A DNA stretch of 16,169 bases from UBA5738 sp964470995 (GTDB lineage: Bacteria > Patescibacteriota > Minisyncoccia > Minisyncoccales > UBA5738). Shown piece by piece: positions 1 through 7,462 of this stretch; positions within the stretch are counted from its first letter, which is position 1; each line of letters starts with the position of its first letter. The stretch covers positions 1-16,169 of the forward strand of contig CAYYEP010000018.1 in assembly GCA_964470995.1 (NCBI GenBank). Reading direction: 5' to 3'. The position numbers were made by a program, and so were the translations under genes. The notes below the pieces were generated by a model. The model saw nothing but the letters and a program-made list of their open reading frames with translations. It did not search any database and was not told the origin of the DNA.

Positions 1-52
1 GGCAAACTAAAAAACACCTCGCGGTGTCCTGATTAGTCCCTGAATTTAGGTT
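1..52. repeat. Left arm of 52-bp terminal inverted repeat
   Basis: Positions 1-52 are a perfect reverse complement of 16116-16167. The arm contains a stem (ACACC/GGTGT) closed by a GCGA tetraloop and followed by a T-run when read on the minus strand, so it would act as an intrinsic terminator for transcription leaving the window to the left. From base 25 inward it reads TGTCCTGATTAGTCCC, which starts with TGT as many IS481-type ends do. It lies about 90 bp upstream of a transposase gene, so it is probably an insertion-sequence end, but the element's true outer boundary cannot be seen. Confidence 0.9.
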
Positions 53-138
53 ATTTGAACAGCATTAAGCATAACACAAATATAATAAATTGTCAACACC
101 GTGTAATGGTTCAATAGCTTGTATCCACCTGCTAGGAT

Positions 139-1031
139 ATGGGCATGTATAATACAAATCCGAATTTGCCTCGCGTAAGGATGGTCGCGGTGCGGCTTGT
201 CGAATCTGGAATGGGCATCCGGGCGGTAGCCCGGCATCTGGGATATACCCACGGCGCGGTGCGCCGCTGGATATCCCGGGCAAAAGAAGCACCAACGTAC
301 GGCAAAACCATAAGGACCAGGTCATCCCGGCCCCATTCACATCCGAGACAGTTGGATGATGAAACGGTACTGGCGATCCTGCGGTACCGGGAAAAATACA
401 AACGCTGCGCCCAGGTATTGCATTACCTGCTGGAACGCGACGGATACAAAGTCAGCTTGTCGTCGGTGAAACGGACATTGAAACGGCATAACCGCTCCCG
501 GTATTCCAAGTGGAAGAAGTGGCATTCGTACCCGCCCCGGCCGTTGCCGGGAAAACCCGGGATACTGGTTCAAATGGATGCGGTACAGTGCGCGGACAGA
601 AGTTTGTACCTGTATACCGCATTGGATTTTGTTCCCGGTTCGCGTACGCTTCGGCGGTGTTGCGCGCCAATGCGGGCGCCAGCGTGCGCGCCCTGAAGGG
701 CGCGCGGGATTTTTTCCCATTCGGGATAAGCACCCTGCAAACCGACCACGGATCGGAATTCTCCCGACACTTCACCAAGTATTGTTTGTTCGCCGGGATC
801 GCGCACCAGCACTCCCGGGTGCGCACCCCGACCGATAACGGCCATCTGGAACGGTTCAACCGCACCATCCAGGAAGAAAGCCTTTCCCGGGTTCCGGATA
901 CGCTGGCCAGCTACCGGGCCGCGCTGACCGATTATCTGCGTTTCTACAATTGCGAGCGGCCGCACATGGCGCTAAAAATGCAAAATCCCAAAGAATTTCT
1001 AAATACAAATGGATACAAGGTATTGACCTAA
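139..1031 (+). pseudogene. IS481-like DDE transposase, frameshifted
   Basis: This is an rve-type DDE transposase read in two frames. The first frame (139 to about 630) has an N-terminal helix-turn-helix region (residues about 12-50, with RAVARHLGYTHGAVRRW) and the first catalytic Asp in VQMDAVQ (Asp147, codon 577-579), running to YTALDF. The second frame continues with CSRFAYASAVLRANAG and carries the second Asp in QTDHGSEF (codon 744-746) and the catalytic Glu in GHLERFNR (codon 849-851), giving DD(34)E spacing. The break is at the T-run 627-630: one extra T would restore YTALDFCSRF. It could be a one-base deletion, a homopolymer sequencing error or programmed slippage. AGGA at 134-137 is better spaced for the ATG at 145 than for that at 139. 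The codon use differs from the lipid genes, which suggests transfer. Confidence 0.8.
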
Positions 1032-1047
1032 AAACATAAAATATACC

Positions 1048-1683
1048 TTACATAAAATTTTTAAGCTCTGCCAATTCATTGATCTTTTTCCAAGCGATCT
1101 CTTCCAATGCCGGGTCGTAAGGATGGACCGCGACGCCACGAGCCAGTTCAAAAGCCCCAACATCGTTTATCCCGTCGCCCACATAGATCATTTCGCTCGC
1201 CGGAACCCGATATTTTTCCGACAACTCTTTTATCCGGGCGATCTTAGTCACCACCTGCCCCGAGCTGTATTTTATCTTTGAAAAATTCCCCGCTCGGTCG
1301 AATTCCAGCGACGCGTGCGCGAAATAACCGTCCGCGCCGGCTTTTTTGGCAACCGCCTCCACAAAAATATCGATCGCGCCCGATATCAAATATACCCGGT
1401 ATCCCTTTTGCTTGGCATATTCGATCGTCTCGCGCGCATCGTGCTTCAGTGATATCTGGTCGAACAAGCCTCTGATAAAAACCTCCGACGCCCGGCCGCT
1501 GCCAATATACATATCCTCAAGTATTTTCACTCCCTCGGCAAAGGACATTTGGCCGCTTTCGGTCTTTTGATATATTTCATCCAGGCACTCGGTCGGGCAT
1601 CCCAACCCGATATTCAGCGTTTCCCACGATGACCGGGCCTTCACCAGCGTTCCGTCAACATCAAAACAGATCAACTTGTTCAT
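1048..1683 (-). CDS. HAD-superfamily phosphatase (SerB-like, HAD-IB)
   Basis: A 211-aa cytoplasmic HAD hydrolase. The nucleophile motif DVDGT gives Asp8 and Asp10. Motif II is LISGA (Ser101), a Lys lies near residue 147, and motif III/IV is VGDGIND (169-174). A helical cap fills residues about 15-80, as in phosphoserine-phosphatase-like enzymes of class IB. The start ATG follows the stop codon of the glycosyltransferase by a single base, so the two are translationally coupled. In this lipid context it might dephosphorylate a lipid or headgroup precursor, but the fold alone does not give the substrate; phosphoserine or another small phosphate ester is equally possible. It is intact despite the transposase ending 16 bp from its stop. 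Confidence 0.85.
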   Translation of the reverse strand: MNKLICFDVDGTLVKARSSWETLNIGLGCPTECLDEIYQKTESGQMSFAEGVKILEDMYIGSGRASEVFIRGLFDQISLKHDARETIEYAKQKGYRVYLISGAIDIFVEAVAKKAGADGYFAHASLEFDRAGNFSKIKYSSGQVVTKIARIKELSEKYRVPASEMIYVGDGINDVGAFELARGVAVHPYDPALEEIAWKKINELAELKNFM

Positions 1684-1684
1684 C

Positions 1685-2779
1685 TTATTCTTGAAAATTC
1701 TTAAGAATTTCCGCGCAAGGGTTGGGCCGGTCCGCCACCAAATTATGGCTTTTCGAATGGGAAAGGGAATAATCTACCGCCCTGATAATGTTTTCCGCGC
1801 CCTCCGCCATCTTCCCGTAGTTGAATTTGGCCATGAATTCCGCGTTGTGCTCTTCCTGCCCCGGGATCGGATCAGTCATGATTATCCGCTTGCCCAAAGC
1901 CAGGCATTCGGAAATTATCAAACCGCCCGGCTTGCTGATCACCGCGTCCGAGACTTTCATGTATTCATCGATACGGTTGGTCCAGTTAACCAGTTTGAAG
2001 TTTTCCGGGCGACGGGGAATTTCTTCTTTTATCCGGCGGTACAATTTATCATTTCCGCCGCAAACCACCGCCAGATTGATCTTCTGCTCGCGCAACAGCA
2101 AACCCGTGATCGTCGGAACTACAAAATCCTTTGAAAGCCGGCTAATGAAAAGCACCGTTGGCCGCGGGGTCTTAAAACCCAAGCGCCGCCGCAAAAGATC
2201 GGCATTATATTTGGCGTAAAATTTCGGACTTATCGGAATCCCGGTGACCGTGATCTTGGATTCGTCTATCCCCACCCGCACCAGATCATCTTTAACTTCA
2301 GGGATCGCCACAAAATACCGGTCCAGGTCTTCGACGTTGTAATAAGAATGGCCGTGGTAATCGGTAACCACCACGGAAAGCGGCCCTCCGGGAAGGATCC
2401 GGCGGCAAACCGGCGCGATTATCGGTGCGGCCACCACATTGGTAAAAATTATCCCGTCCGCCTTCTGTTCCTCCAAGTAATTTGTAACGCGATGGTTTAT
2501 CAGGTTTTGCGCCTTGCTCAACTTCTGGAACGCGATCGCGACCAATTCCTTGTCAAAAGCCTCATAAACCTTGCCCCAAACGCGCGGAAAACGGTTGCTC
2601 GAAATATCGTAAAATTTCTGGAAAAACTTTCCCAACAATGGCTCGATAACGCAAAGATCGACATGTTTTACTTTCAGGTCGGGAAGATTGTTTTTCGCGT
2701 ATTCTTCCAGCGCCTGGGCCGCTTTGATATGCCCCCACCCTGCCTTCATCGACACAATCAGTATCTTTTTTCTCGCCAT
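1685..2779 (-). CDS. MGDG-synthase/UgtP-like diacylglycerol glycosyltransferase (GT28)
   Basis: A 364-aa member of the MGDG synthase/processive diacylglycerol glucosyltransferase group. The N-terminal domain begins with ILIVSMKAGWGHIKAAQAL (GHxxAA at 16-21), and VVVTDYHGH (137-144) matches the VTDFxxH signature of these enzymes. TGIPISPKFY (179-188) marks the domain boundary. The C-terminal GT28 donor-binding half carries SKPGGLIISE (282-291) and PIPGQEEHNAEF (304-315). These enzymes transfer galactose or glucose from a UDP-sugar to diacylglycerol at the inner membrane face; no transmembrane segment is obvious, so attachment is probably monotopic. Sugar and number of residues added cannot be read from sequence. 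It sits nine bases after a 110-aa unknown gene and one base before the HAD gene. No Shine-Dalgarno is seen before the ATG. Confidence 0.85.
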   Translation of the reverse strand: MARKKILIVSMKAGWGHIKAAQALEEYAKNNLPDLKVKHVDLCVIEPLLGKFFQKFYDISSNRFPRVWGKVYEAFDKELVAIAFQKLSKAQNLINHRVTNYLEEQKADGIIFTNVVAAPIIAPVCRRILPGGPLSVVVTDYHGHSYYNVEDLDRYFVAIPEVKDDLVRVGIDESKITVTGIPISPKFYAKYNADLLRRRLGFKTPRPTVLFISRLSKDFVVPTITGLLLREQKINLAVVCGGNDKLYRRIKEEIPRRPENFKLVNWTNRIDEYMKVSDAVISKPGGLIISECLALGKRIIMTDPIPGQEEHNAEFMAKFNYGKMAEGAENIIRAVDYSLSHSKSHNLVADRPNPCAEILKNFQE

Positions 2780-2788
2780 AATTTAAAA

Positions 2789-3121
2789 TTATCTGTCGCC
2801 ATCCGCCTGGCTTCTCCCAATTATGAATTCCTGCAAAAACTTCTTTTCCGCGTCATTTGCAGCCCATGGATCGTATTGGGTTTTATGTGAGAATACCTTC
2901 CGTCCCATGCCTTTCCATTTCATTATCACGATCTTGTTCACCAACTTGTCAACATCGTCATCTTTCCAAGTTTCCGCCAAAAGCTGACGCCGCACCCACT
3001 CAAAAGACATTGCCCATAATATTTTGGTTTTCCACTCCTTGTTGTCCGAAATAAAATACACCCGGCTCCAGTAAAACCGCTCCCGATCATTTTTCTTAAA
3101 TTTTTCCTTGAATATCTTCAT
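2789..3121 (-). CDS. Uncharacterised 110-aa protein
   Basis: I do not recognise this protein. It is strongly basic at the N-terminus (IFKEKFKKNDRERFYWSRVYF), rich in Trp and other aromatics in the middle (EWKTKILWAMSFEWVRR), and has no signal peptide, no convincing membrane helix and no Cys motif. It is first in a run with the GT28 glycosyltransferase (gap nine bases) and the HAD phosphatase. That context supports expression as a real gene and suggests a link to glycolipid synthesis, but no function is claimed. The start ATG lies just downstream of a 170-bp intergenic space containing DnaA-box-like sites. Codon use resembles its neighbours. Confidence 0.65.
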   Translation of the reverse strand: MKIFKEKFKKNDRERFYWSRVYFISDNKEWKTKILWAMSFEWVRRQLLAETWKDDDVDKLVNKIVIMKWKGMGRKVFSHKTQYDPWAANDAEKKFLQEFIIGRSQADGDR

Positions 3122-3158
3122 ATGAGATGCCTGCAGTTCGAAGCGTTAACATAAGAAT

Positions 3159-3178
3159 TGTGGATAAACCGTGCATAA
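3159..3178. promoter_or_regulatory. Pair of DnaA-box-like 9-mers
   Basis: On the minus strand TTATCCACA (3159-3167) matches the DnaA-box consensus TTATNCACA exactly. TTATGCACG (3170-3178) matches at all but the last base. They sit two bases apart in the same orientation, next to a very AT-rich stretch (3179-3212), in the 171-bp space upstream of the 110-aa gene. Exact TTATCCACA also occurs inside genes here (10118 region and 15008 region), so one box alone means little; the intergenic tandem pair is what stands out. It could be a DnaA regulatory site, but it is too small to call an origin. Confidence 0.3.
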
Positions 3179-3277
3179 CTATCTTAATAATTATGTTTAA
3201 AAACTATTAACCCGATCTTATTCTCCCGTCTTTTTGCTTTCATCACCGCAAGATATTTTCTTAAGAAATAGAAATTT

Positions 3278-3301
3278 CCTCTTTAACTGCCATTAAAGAG
3301 G
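3278..3301 (-). terminator. Stem-loop at the end of the carboxylase operon
   Basis: A perfect 9-bp stem (CCTCTTTAA/TTAAAGAGG) with a six-base loop spans the stop codon of the carboxyltransferase gene. On the minus strand it is followed by AAATTTC rather than a long T-run, so it is a weak intrinsic terminator or an mRNA 3' end stabiliser. A 12-bp palindrome TTTCTTAAGAAA follows at 3257-3268. The rest of 3122-3292 holds no recognisable gene. Confidence 0.5.
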
Positions 3302-4840
3302 GGTATTGCCGTGCTTTCGGGCAATCTTTTCCTCGCGCTTGGTCAATAACGACTCCAAAATTTTAGTCAAAATCGCACGAGTATCCTTGGGATTTATCAC
3401 CGCGTCCACCTGGCCCAATTTAGCCGCCTCCAACGCCCCGGCCATCTGGTGCATCTCCTCGATCTTTTCCTGCTCGAATTTGGGCGCGTCGTTGCGATCG
3501 GCCAACTCCTTGCGATAAATTATTCGCACCGCTTGCTCCGGCCCCATCACCGCAATCTGCGCCCCCGGCCACGCCAGCACGCGGTCATAACCCAGGCAAC
3601 GGCTGGCCATCGCAATGTACGCGCCGCCAAACGCCTTGCGCAGAATTATGGCAATCTTTGGCACCGTGCTTTCGGCATAAGCATACAGAACCTTGGCGCC
3701 ATGGCGGATAATCCCATTGTGCTCCTGGTTGGTTCCCGGCAAATAACCGGATGTATCCACCAGGTTTATGATCGGAATATTAAATGAATCGCAAAACCGT
3801 ACGAACCTCGATATCTTATCCGAAGAATCGATATCCAAAACTCCGGCCATCAGTTTGGGCTGGTTAGCCACCACACCTACCACATAACCTCCCAAACGCG
3901 CAAATCCCGTTACCGCGTTAGCCGCAAACCCCGCCTGCACTTCAAAAAATGAATTCTTGTCAAAAATTTCTTCGATAACCGCTTTCACATCATAACCCCG
4001 GCCGCTTTCCTCAGGCACAATTTCCAGCAATTTGGTGCTGTCTTCTTTTTCGAAAAGTTCGGCCAGCAAGCTCTTCGACCGCGGCGCATCATCCATATTA
4101 TTCTGCGGCAGATAACCCAAAAGTTTCTTCACCCCGGCAAAACAATCCTTCTCGTTTGCATAACGGAACTGCGCGCACCCGGATTTATTGCAATGCACAT
4201 TAGTTCCTCCCAAATTTTCGAACGTCACCTCTTCACCCGTAACTTTTTTGATTACTTCCGGCCCGGTAATAAACATCTGCGAAATGTTATCCACCATAAA
4301 AATAAAATCCGACAATCCCGGCGCGTAACAAGCTCCTCCCGCCGACGGACCGGCAATAATCGAAATCTGCGGCACTACTCCCGAAGCTTTCACCATTGCG
4401 TTAAAAATCCCGGCATAACCGTCAAGGCTAGCCACGCCCTCCTGAATACGAGCTCCTCCCGAATCGATAATACCAATCACCGGACACCCTGTCTTGCGCG
4501 CGTGCTCAATCACCTTAATAATCTTTCGGCCATGCATTTCTCCCAACGATCCGCCCATTTTCATAAAATCCTGCGCGAATACGCATACCGGCCGGTTATT
4601 AATCTTGCCAAAACCCGCCACCACCGCGTCACCCGCCACCTTTTTGGTATCTAACCCCATCTGGATAAAACGCGTTTCCACGAATGATTCCATTTCCACA
4701 AACGTAGTCGGGTCCAGCAGCAAGCTGATCCGCTCGCGCGCGGACAACTTGCCCTTCTGATGCTGCTTTTCAATAAGTTCCGAACTTTCAAGGCCGTCTT
4801 GAAGACTGTTTAATTGATCAATTTCTTTTTCAAAATTCAT
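3293..4840 (-). CDS. Acyl-CoA carboxylase carboxyltransferase (PccB type)
   Basis: A 515-aa biotin-dependent carboxyltransferase with both halves in one chain, the PccB/AccB/MmdA layout and length. It starts with the family's typical HQKGKLSARERI. The N-terminal crotonase-like half has DSGGARIQEG (126-135) and GPSAGGACYAPGLSDF (164-179). The C-terminal half has VDTSGYLPG (361-369), KAFGGAYIAMAS (402-413) and AWPGAQIAVMG (423-433). It transfers CO2 from carboxybiotin to acetyl-CoA or propionyl-CoA, making malonyl-CoA or methylmalonyl-CoA. It is last in accC-BCCP-birA-CT, so the whole carboxylase is encoded together. No membrane decarboxylase subunits are nearby, which favours a cytosolic carboxylase over a sodium pump. 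The acyl-CoA used cannot be decided by eye. A 91-bp spacer with an inverted repeat separates it from birA. Confidence 0.92.
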   Translation of the reverse strand: MNFEKEIDQLNSLQDGLESSELIEKQHQKGKLSARERISLLLDPTTFVEMESFVETRFIQMGLDTKKVAGDAVVAGFGKINNRPVCVFAQDFMKMGGSLGEMHGRKIIKVIEHARKTGCPVIGIIDSGGARIQEGVASLDGYAGIFNAMVKASGVVPQISIIAGPSAGGACYAPGLSDFIFMVDNISQMFITGPEVIKKVTGEEVTFENLGGTNVHCNKSGCAQFRYANEKDCFAGVKKLLGYLPQNNMDDAPRSKSLLAELFEKEDSTKLLEIVPEESGRGYDVKAVIEEIFDKNSFFEVQAGFAANAVTGFARLGGYVVGVVANQPKLMAGVLDIDSSDKISRFVRFCDSFNIPIINLVDTSGYLPGTNQEHNGIIRHGAKVLYAYAESTVPKIAIILRKAFGGAYIAMASRCLGYDRVLAWPGAQIAVMGPEQAVRIIYRKELADRNDAPKFEQEKIEEMHQMAGALEAAKLGQVDAVINPKDTRAILTKILESLLTKREEKIARKHGNTPL

Positions 4841-4850
4841 AATTGAATAC

Positions 4851-4925
4851 TGATTTATGATTTAAGATTTATGATTTATGAATAAATACACTGATCATAA
4901 ATCGTAAATCGCGATTCGTAAATCA
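4851..4925. repeat. AT-rich imperfect inverted repeat between birA and CT
   Basis: Left arm 4851-4881 is itself a tandem of TGATTTA/GATTTAT units. Right arm 4895-4925 is its reverse complement with a few mismatches, mostly T-to-C. The arms are 13 bp apart and fill nearly all of the spacer between two co-directional genes. It could fold into a long RNA hairpin that sets the ratio of birA to CT message. Similar AT-rich TTTA-type repeats occupy the spacers at 9771-9866 and 12505-12574. Confidence 0.7.
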
Positions 4926-4931
4926 AAGATT

Positions 4932-5462
4932 TTAATGGCTAATCGATTTAAACGTGTTTTTTAACTGGCTTATAATCTGACCTAATATCACATCGTTGTC
5001 AATGGTTTTTCCGGTCTCGATCTTTAGCGACGTCGCCTTATCCACCCCCCTCGGAAAACTATCGATATTCGTATTGACCCCGACGCCGATAACCGATGAT
5101 TTAACCTCGCCCGCAATTACGTTCTCAGTCAGTATCCCGCAAATCTTTTTTCCATTCAAATAAACATCGTTGGGCAACTTCACAAACGGTTCGGCCTCAT
5201 AATTATCTTTCAACACCCTGGCTACGCAAAACGCCGCCAAAATCGTCAAAATTTGTAAATCGTCGATATTCCCTTTGGGCAATACGACCGAAAAGTAAAG
5301 CCCGCCCGCCGGCGAAAACCACTCGTTTCCCTTGCGCCCGTAACCTAGCTCCTGTTGTTCCGCCGCTACCACCATCCACGGTTCGACTCCCTGCGCCGCC
5401 AATTCCTTGGCTTTGGCATTAGTCGACCCCAGCCCCTTGAATTTTTTTATCCGGTAGTCCAT
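4932..5462 (-). CDS. birA: Biotin--protein ligase, catalytic-domain-only
   Basis: A 176-aa biotin protein ligase consisting essentially of the central catalytic domain. It has GSTN (12-15), the nucleotide and biotin loop GYGRKG (40-45) followed by EWFSPAGGLYFSVVL, KLPNDVYLNGKKICGILTE (95-113; Leu replaces the usual Trp of WPND, and Lys105/106 are the candidate catalytic lysines) and GVGVNTN (126-132). There is no N-terminal DNA-binding winged helix, so it is a group-I ligase and not a repressor. The C-terminal SH3-like domain also appears missing or very short. It would activate biotin as biotinyl-AMP and attach it to Lys92 of the carrier protein encoded just upstream; only four bases separate the genes. 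Sitting between carrier and carboxyltransferase makes it a dedicated modifier. Confidence 0.9.
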   Translation of the reverse strand: MDYRIKKFKGLGSTNAKAKELAAQGVEPWMVVAAEQQELGYGRKGNEWFSPAGGLYFSVVLPKGNIDDLQILTILAAFCVARVLKDNYEAEPFVKLPNDVYLNGKKICGILTENVIAGEVKSSVIGVGVNTNIDSFPRGVDKATSLKIETGKTIDNDVILGQIISQLKNTFKSISH

Positions 5463-5466
5463 CCTT

Positions 5467-5847
5467 TTACGCCAGTATTATCAGGATATCGCCTTCTTTT
5501 ACTTTTTGATCCTTGGCTACGGTTACCTCCTTAATTCTACCTTCTATCTCGGATAAAATTTCATTTTCCATTTTCATCGCCGAAAGCGTCAGTAATTTTT
5601 GCCCCGTCCTGATAATATCGCCGGACTTAACATTTATCTCGGCAATGGTTCCGGCCAGCACCGCCCGCACTTCCTTAGTATTCAAATCGCGCCGCGGCAT
5701 CGTCGCCTGGGGCACCGCCACCACCTCAACCGCCGCCTTTTCGTCGTACGCGAATTCTTTACCATTGACGGTAATCTTGATCCCGGTCTCCTGGTCAAAG
5801 ATCTCCACCTCAAAATCTTTTCCCTGGTTATTGAAATTGAATTTCAT
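5467..5847 (-). CDS. Biotin carboxyl carrier protein
   Basis: A 126-aa biotinyl carrier. The C-terminal lipoyl/biotinyl domain (about 58-126) has the canonical SAMKMENE (89-96) with Lys92 as the biotinylated residue, flanked by the two half-barrel repeats (GTIAEINVKSGDII and GRIKEVTVAKDQKVKEGDIL). Residues 1-45 form a beta-rich segment that resembles the N-terminal part found in carriers of PCC/oxaloacetate-decarboxylase type rather than AccB of plants and E. coli. A short Pro/Ala/Arg linker lies around 44-56. It shuttles CO2 from biotin carboxylase (gene 18 bp upstream) to the carboxyltransferase. An AAAGGA ribosome binding site precedes the ATG, one of the clearer ones in the cluster. Confidence 0.92.
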   Translation of the reverse strand: MKFNFNNQGKDFEVEIFDQETGIKITVNGKEFAYDEKAAVEVVAVPQATMPRRDLNTKEVRAVLAGTIAEINVKSGDIIRTGQKLLTLSAMKMENEILSEIEGRIKEVTVAKDQKVKEGDILIILA

Positions 5848-5865
5848 ATCCTTTGTTCCTTTGCC

Positions 5866-7416
5866 CTATTTATCTTCGGCCAAACCGGCGCGTTCGGCTA
5901 TCACCCATTTGGACACGCGGCCAAAACCCGTCCCCGGCGTATCGACTACGCTTTTCACCTCCTGATATATTTTATAGGCAATATCGGCCACCGCCTTTTC
6001 CTCGATATCTTTATGATTGCATACCATTTTCTTCTGCAAATATGGCTTAAGCATCAATTCTCGGATAATACCGCTTTTCTCGATAAAATTGGTAAAAAAT
6101 ACGCCATCAACAAATTCATCTTTCTCCAACAAAAGCTTAAAGAACGGAATGGTTGTTGCCACGCCTTCGATACTGGTCTCGGAAAGCGCCCGATCCAGCT
6201 TCTTTAATGCCGACTTGCGATCCTTGCCATAAGCAATAATCTTTGCCAGCAGGGAATCGAAATAAGGATAAATTTCCTGGCCATCCTGCAGAAAACTGTG
6301 CACAAAAACCCCCTGTCCTTGCGGCGGTATATATTTGACAACGGTTCCCGGCGAAGGCACAAAATTCTTTTGCGGGTCCTCGGCGTTAATGCGCACTTCA
6401 ATGGCCCAGCCACTTTGGTAGACGCTCTCTTGAGAAAAAGATAATTGCTTGCCTTCGGCAATCCGGATTTGCTGTTCCACAATATCAATTCCGGTTACTG
6501 CTTCCGTAACCGGATGCTCCACCTGGATTCGCGGATTGACTTCCATAAAATAATAGTTTTTGTCTTTATCGAGTAAAAACTCAACAGTGGCCGCACCTTG
6601 ATAACGGAGATGTTCGGCAATTTTTACCGCCCACGCGCCCATTTGGGCGCGCAAGTCGGAATCAAGCGCCGGCGAAGGCGACTCCTCCACCAACTTCTGG
6701 AAACGCCGCTGAATCGAACATTCGCGCTCGCCCAAATGTACTGCCCTCCTCCCGTCCCCCAACACCTGAAATTCAATGTGCTTCACTTCTGGCAAGTATT
6801 TTTCCAAAAAGAAATCGACATCATCAAACGCCCCGGCCATCTGCCGTTGCACGCCTAATGACAAGGCCATCATTTCCTCATAATTCATCTGGCCGTTAAC
6901 CACACGGATGCCCATTCCGCCGCCGCCCCGCTGGGCTTTAATAATAAATGGCGGCTTGATGCGATCCGCCCACTTGATCAAATCCTTCTTGTTCTTGATT
7001 GACTGGTCGGATGCCGGCACTGTGGGAATACCGATTTTTTTAGCGATCTTCTTCGACTCTACCTTATCCTGCAGAGTGCGCAAAGTCTTAAAATGGGGCC
7101 CGATGAATCTTATCCGGTTTTTGTCGCACATCAGCGCGAACTGCCAATTTTCCGCCAAAAAACCATATCCCGGATGGATCGCGTCCGCCTTGGCCTTCTT
7201 AGCAATCTCGATAATTTTATTTTTATCCAAATAACCCTGGGAACCATCTTTCCCAAGGTAATAGAATTCATCCGCCATCGACGTTTCCAGAAAATTCCTC
7301 TCCTGACCCGGCTGGGGGCACAACGCCACGGTTTTAATACCCATCTCATGGCAGGTACGCAAAATCCGCAATGCTATCTCGCCCCTATTCGCAATAAGGA
7401 TCTTCTTAATCTCCAT
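5866..7416 (-). CDS. accC: Biotin carboxylase subunit of acyl-CoA carboxylase
   Basis: A 516-aa ATP-grasp biotin carboxylase. It opens with ILIANRGEIALRI (6-18), then HPGYGFLAEN (81-90), the glycine-rich ATP loop QRGGGGMGIR (162-171), LGERECSIQRR (228-238) and the metal and bicarbonate site FMEVNPRIQVEHPVTE (290-305). The C-terminal domain has NAEDP (344-348) and YDSLLAK-like YFDSLLAK (385-392). It carboxylates biotin on the carrier protein with ATP and bicarbonate. It is about 65 residues longer than E. coli AccC; the extra C-terminal residues (about 450-516) are charged and may contact the carrier, as in archaeal or propionyl-type enzymes. First gene of the carboxylase operon, with a probable extended -10 promoter at 7434-7442. 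Confidence 0.93.
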   Translation of the reverse strand: MEIKKILIANRGEIALRILRTCHEMGIKTVALCPQPGQERNFLETSMADEFYYLGKDGSQGYLDKNKIIEIAKKAKADAIHPGYGFLAENWQFALMCDKNRIRFIGPHFKTLRTLQDKVESKKIAKKIGIPTVPASDQSIKNKKDLIKWADRIKPPFIIKAQRGGGGMGIRVVNGQMNYEEMMALSLGVQRQMAGAFDDVDFFLEKYLPEVKHIEFQVLGDGRRAVHLGERECSIQRRFQKLVEESPSPALDSDLRAQMGAWAVKIAEHLRYQGAATVEFLLDKDKNYYFMEVNPRIQVEHPVTEAVTGIDIVEQQIRIAEGKQLSFSQESVYQSGWAIEVRINAEDPQKNFVPSPGTVVKYIPPQGQGVFVHSFLQDGQEIYPYFDSLLAKIIAYGKDRKSALKKLDRALSETSIEGVATTIPFFKLLLEKDEFVDGVFFTNFIEKSGIIRELMLKPYLQKKMVCNHKDIEEKAVADIAYKIYQEVKSVVDTPGTGFGRVSKWVIAERAGLAEDK

Positions 7417-7433
7417 TAAATTTATATGCTTTG

Positions 7434-7442
7434 ATTATATCA
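7434..7442 (-). promoter_or_regulatory. Extended -10 promoter for the carboxylase operon
   Basis: On the minus strand TGATATAAT gives a perfect TATAAT with an upstream TG, the extended -10 form. No good -35 is present, which is usual for this promoter type. It lies in the 46-bp gap between the second plsC and accC. Initiation about seven bases downstream would leave a leader of only about ten bases before the accC ATG, almost leaderless. Confidence 0.45.
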
Positions 7443-7462
7443 AGGGTAGTGCAATTCCATTT

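Larger units (their letters stand above)
1..1033 (+). mobile_element. Degenerate IS481-like insertion sequence
   Basis: This block holds an inverted-repeat end, a transposase gene with DDE residues, and base composition visibly richer in G+C than the genes to its right. The transposase stop codon lies in ACCTAAA (1026-1032), which matches the inner end of the repeat arm (ACCTAAATTCAGGG at 16117-16130) for seven bases and then diverges. This suggests the right terminal repeat has been lost. Only 16 bp separate the transposase stop from the intact HAD phosphatase gene. The left boundary may lie outside the window. Family assignment rests on the TGT tip and the single HTH-plus-rve gene layout, so it is moderate. 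Confidence 0.6.

Noticed and set aside
570..965. 131-codon minus-strand frame inside the transposase
   Set aside because: Shadow of the G+C-rich transposase; no domain or ribosome binding site.
2348..2890. 180-codon plus-strand open frame
   Set aside because: Antisense to the GT28 gene and the 110-aa gene, with no recognisable motif.
4851..4925. CRISPR-like array
   Set aside because: Units are 7-8 bp, degenerate, with no spacers of constant size and no cas genes.
5599..6207. 202-codon open frame on the plus strand
   Set aside because: It lies antisense to the well-supported carrier-protein and biotin-carboxylase genes and its translation is not protein-like; a shadow frame.
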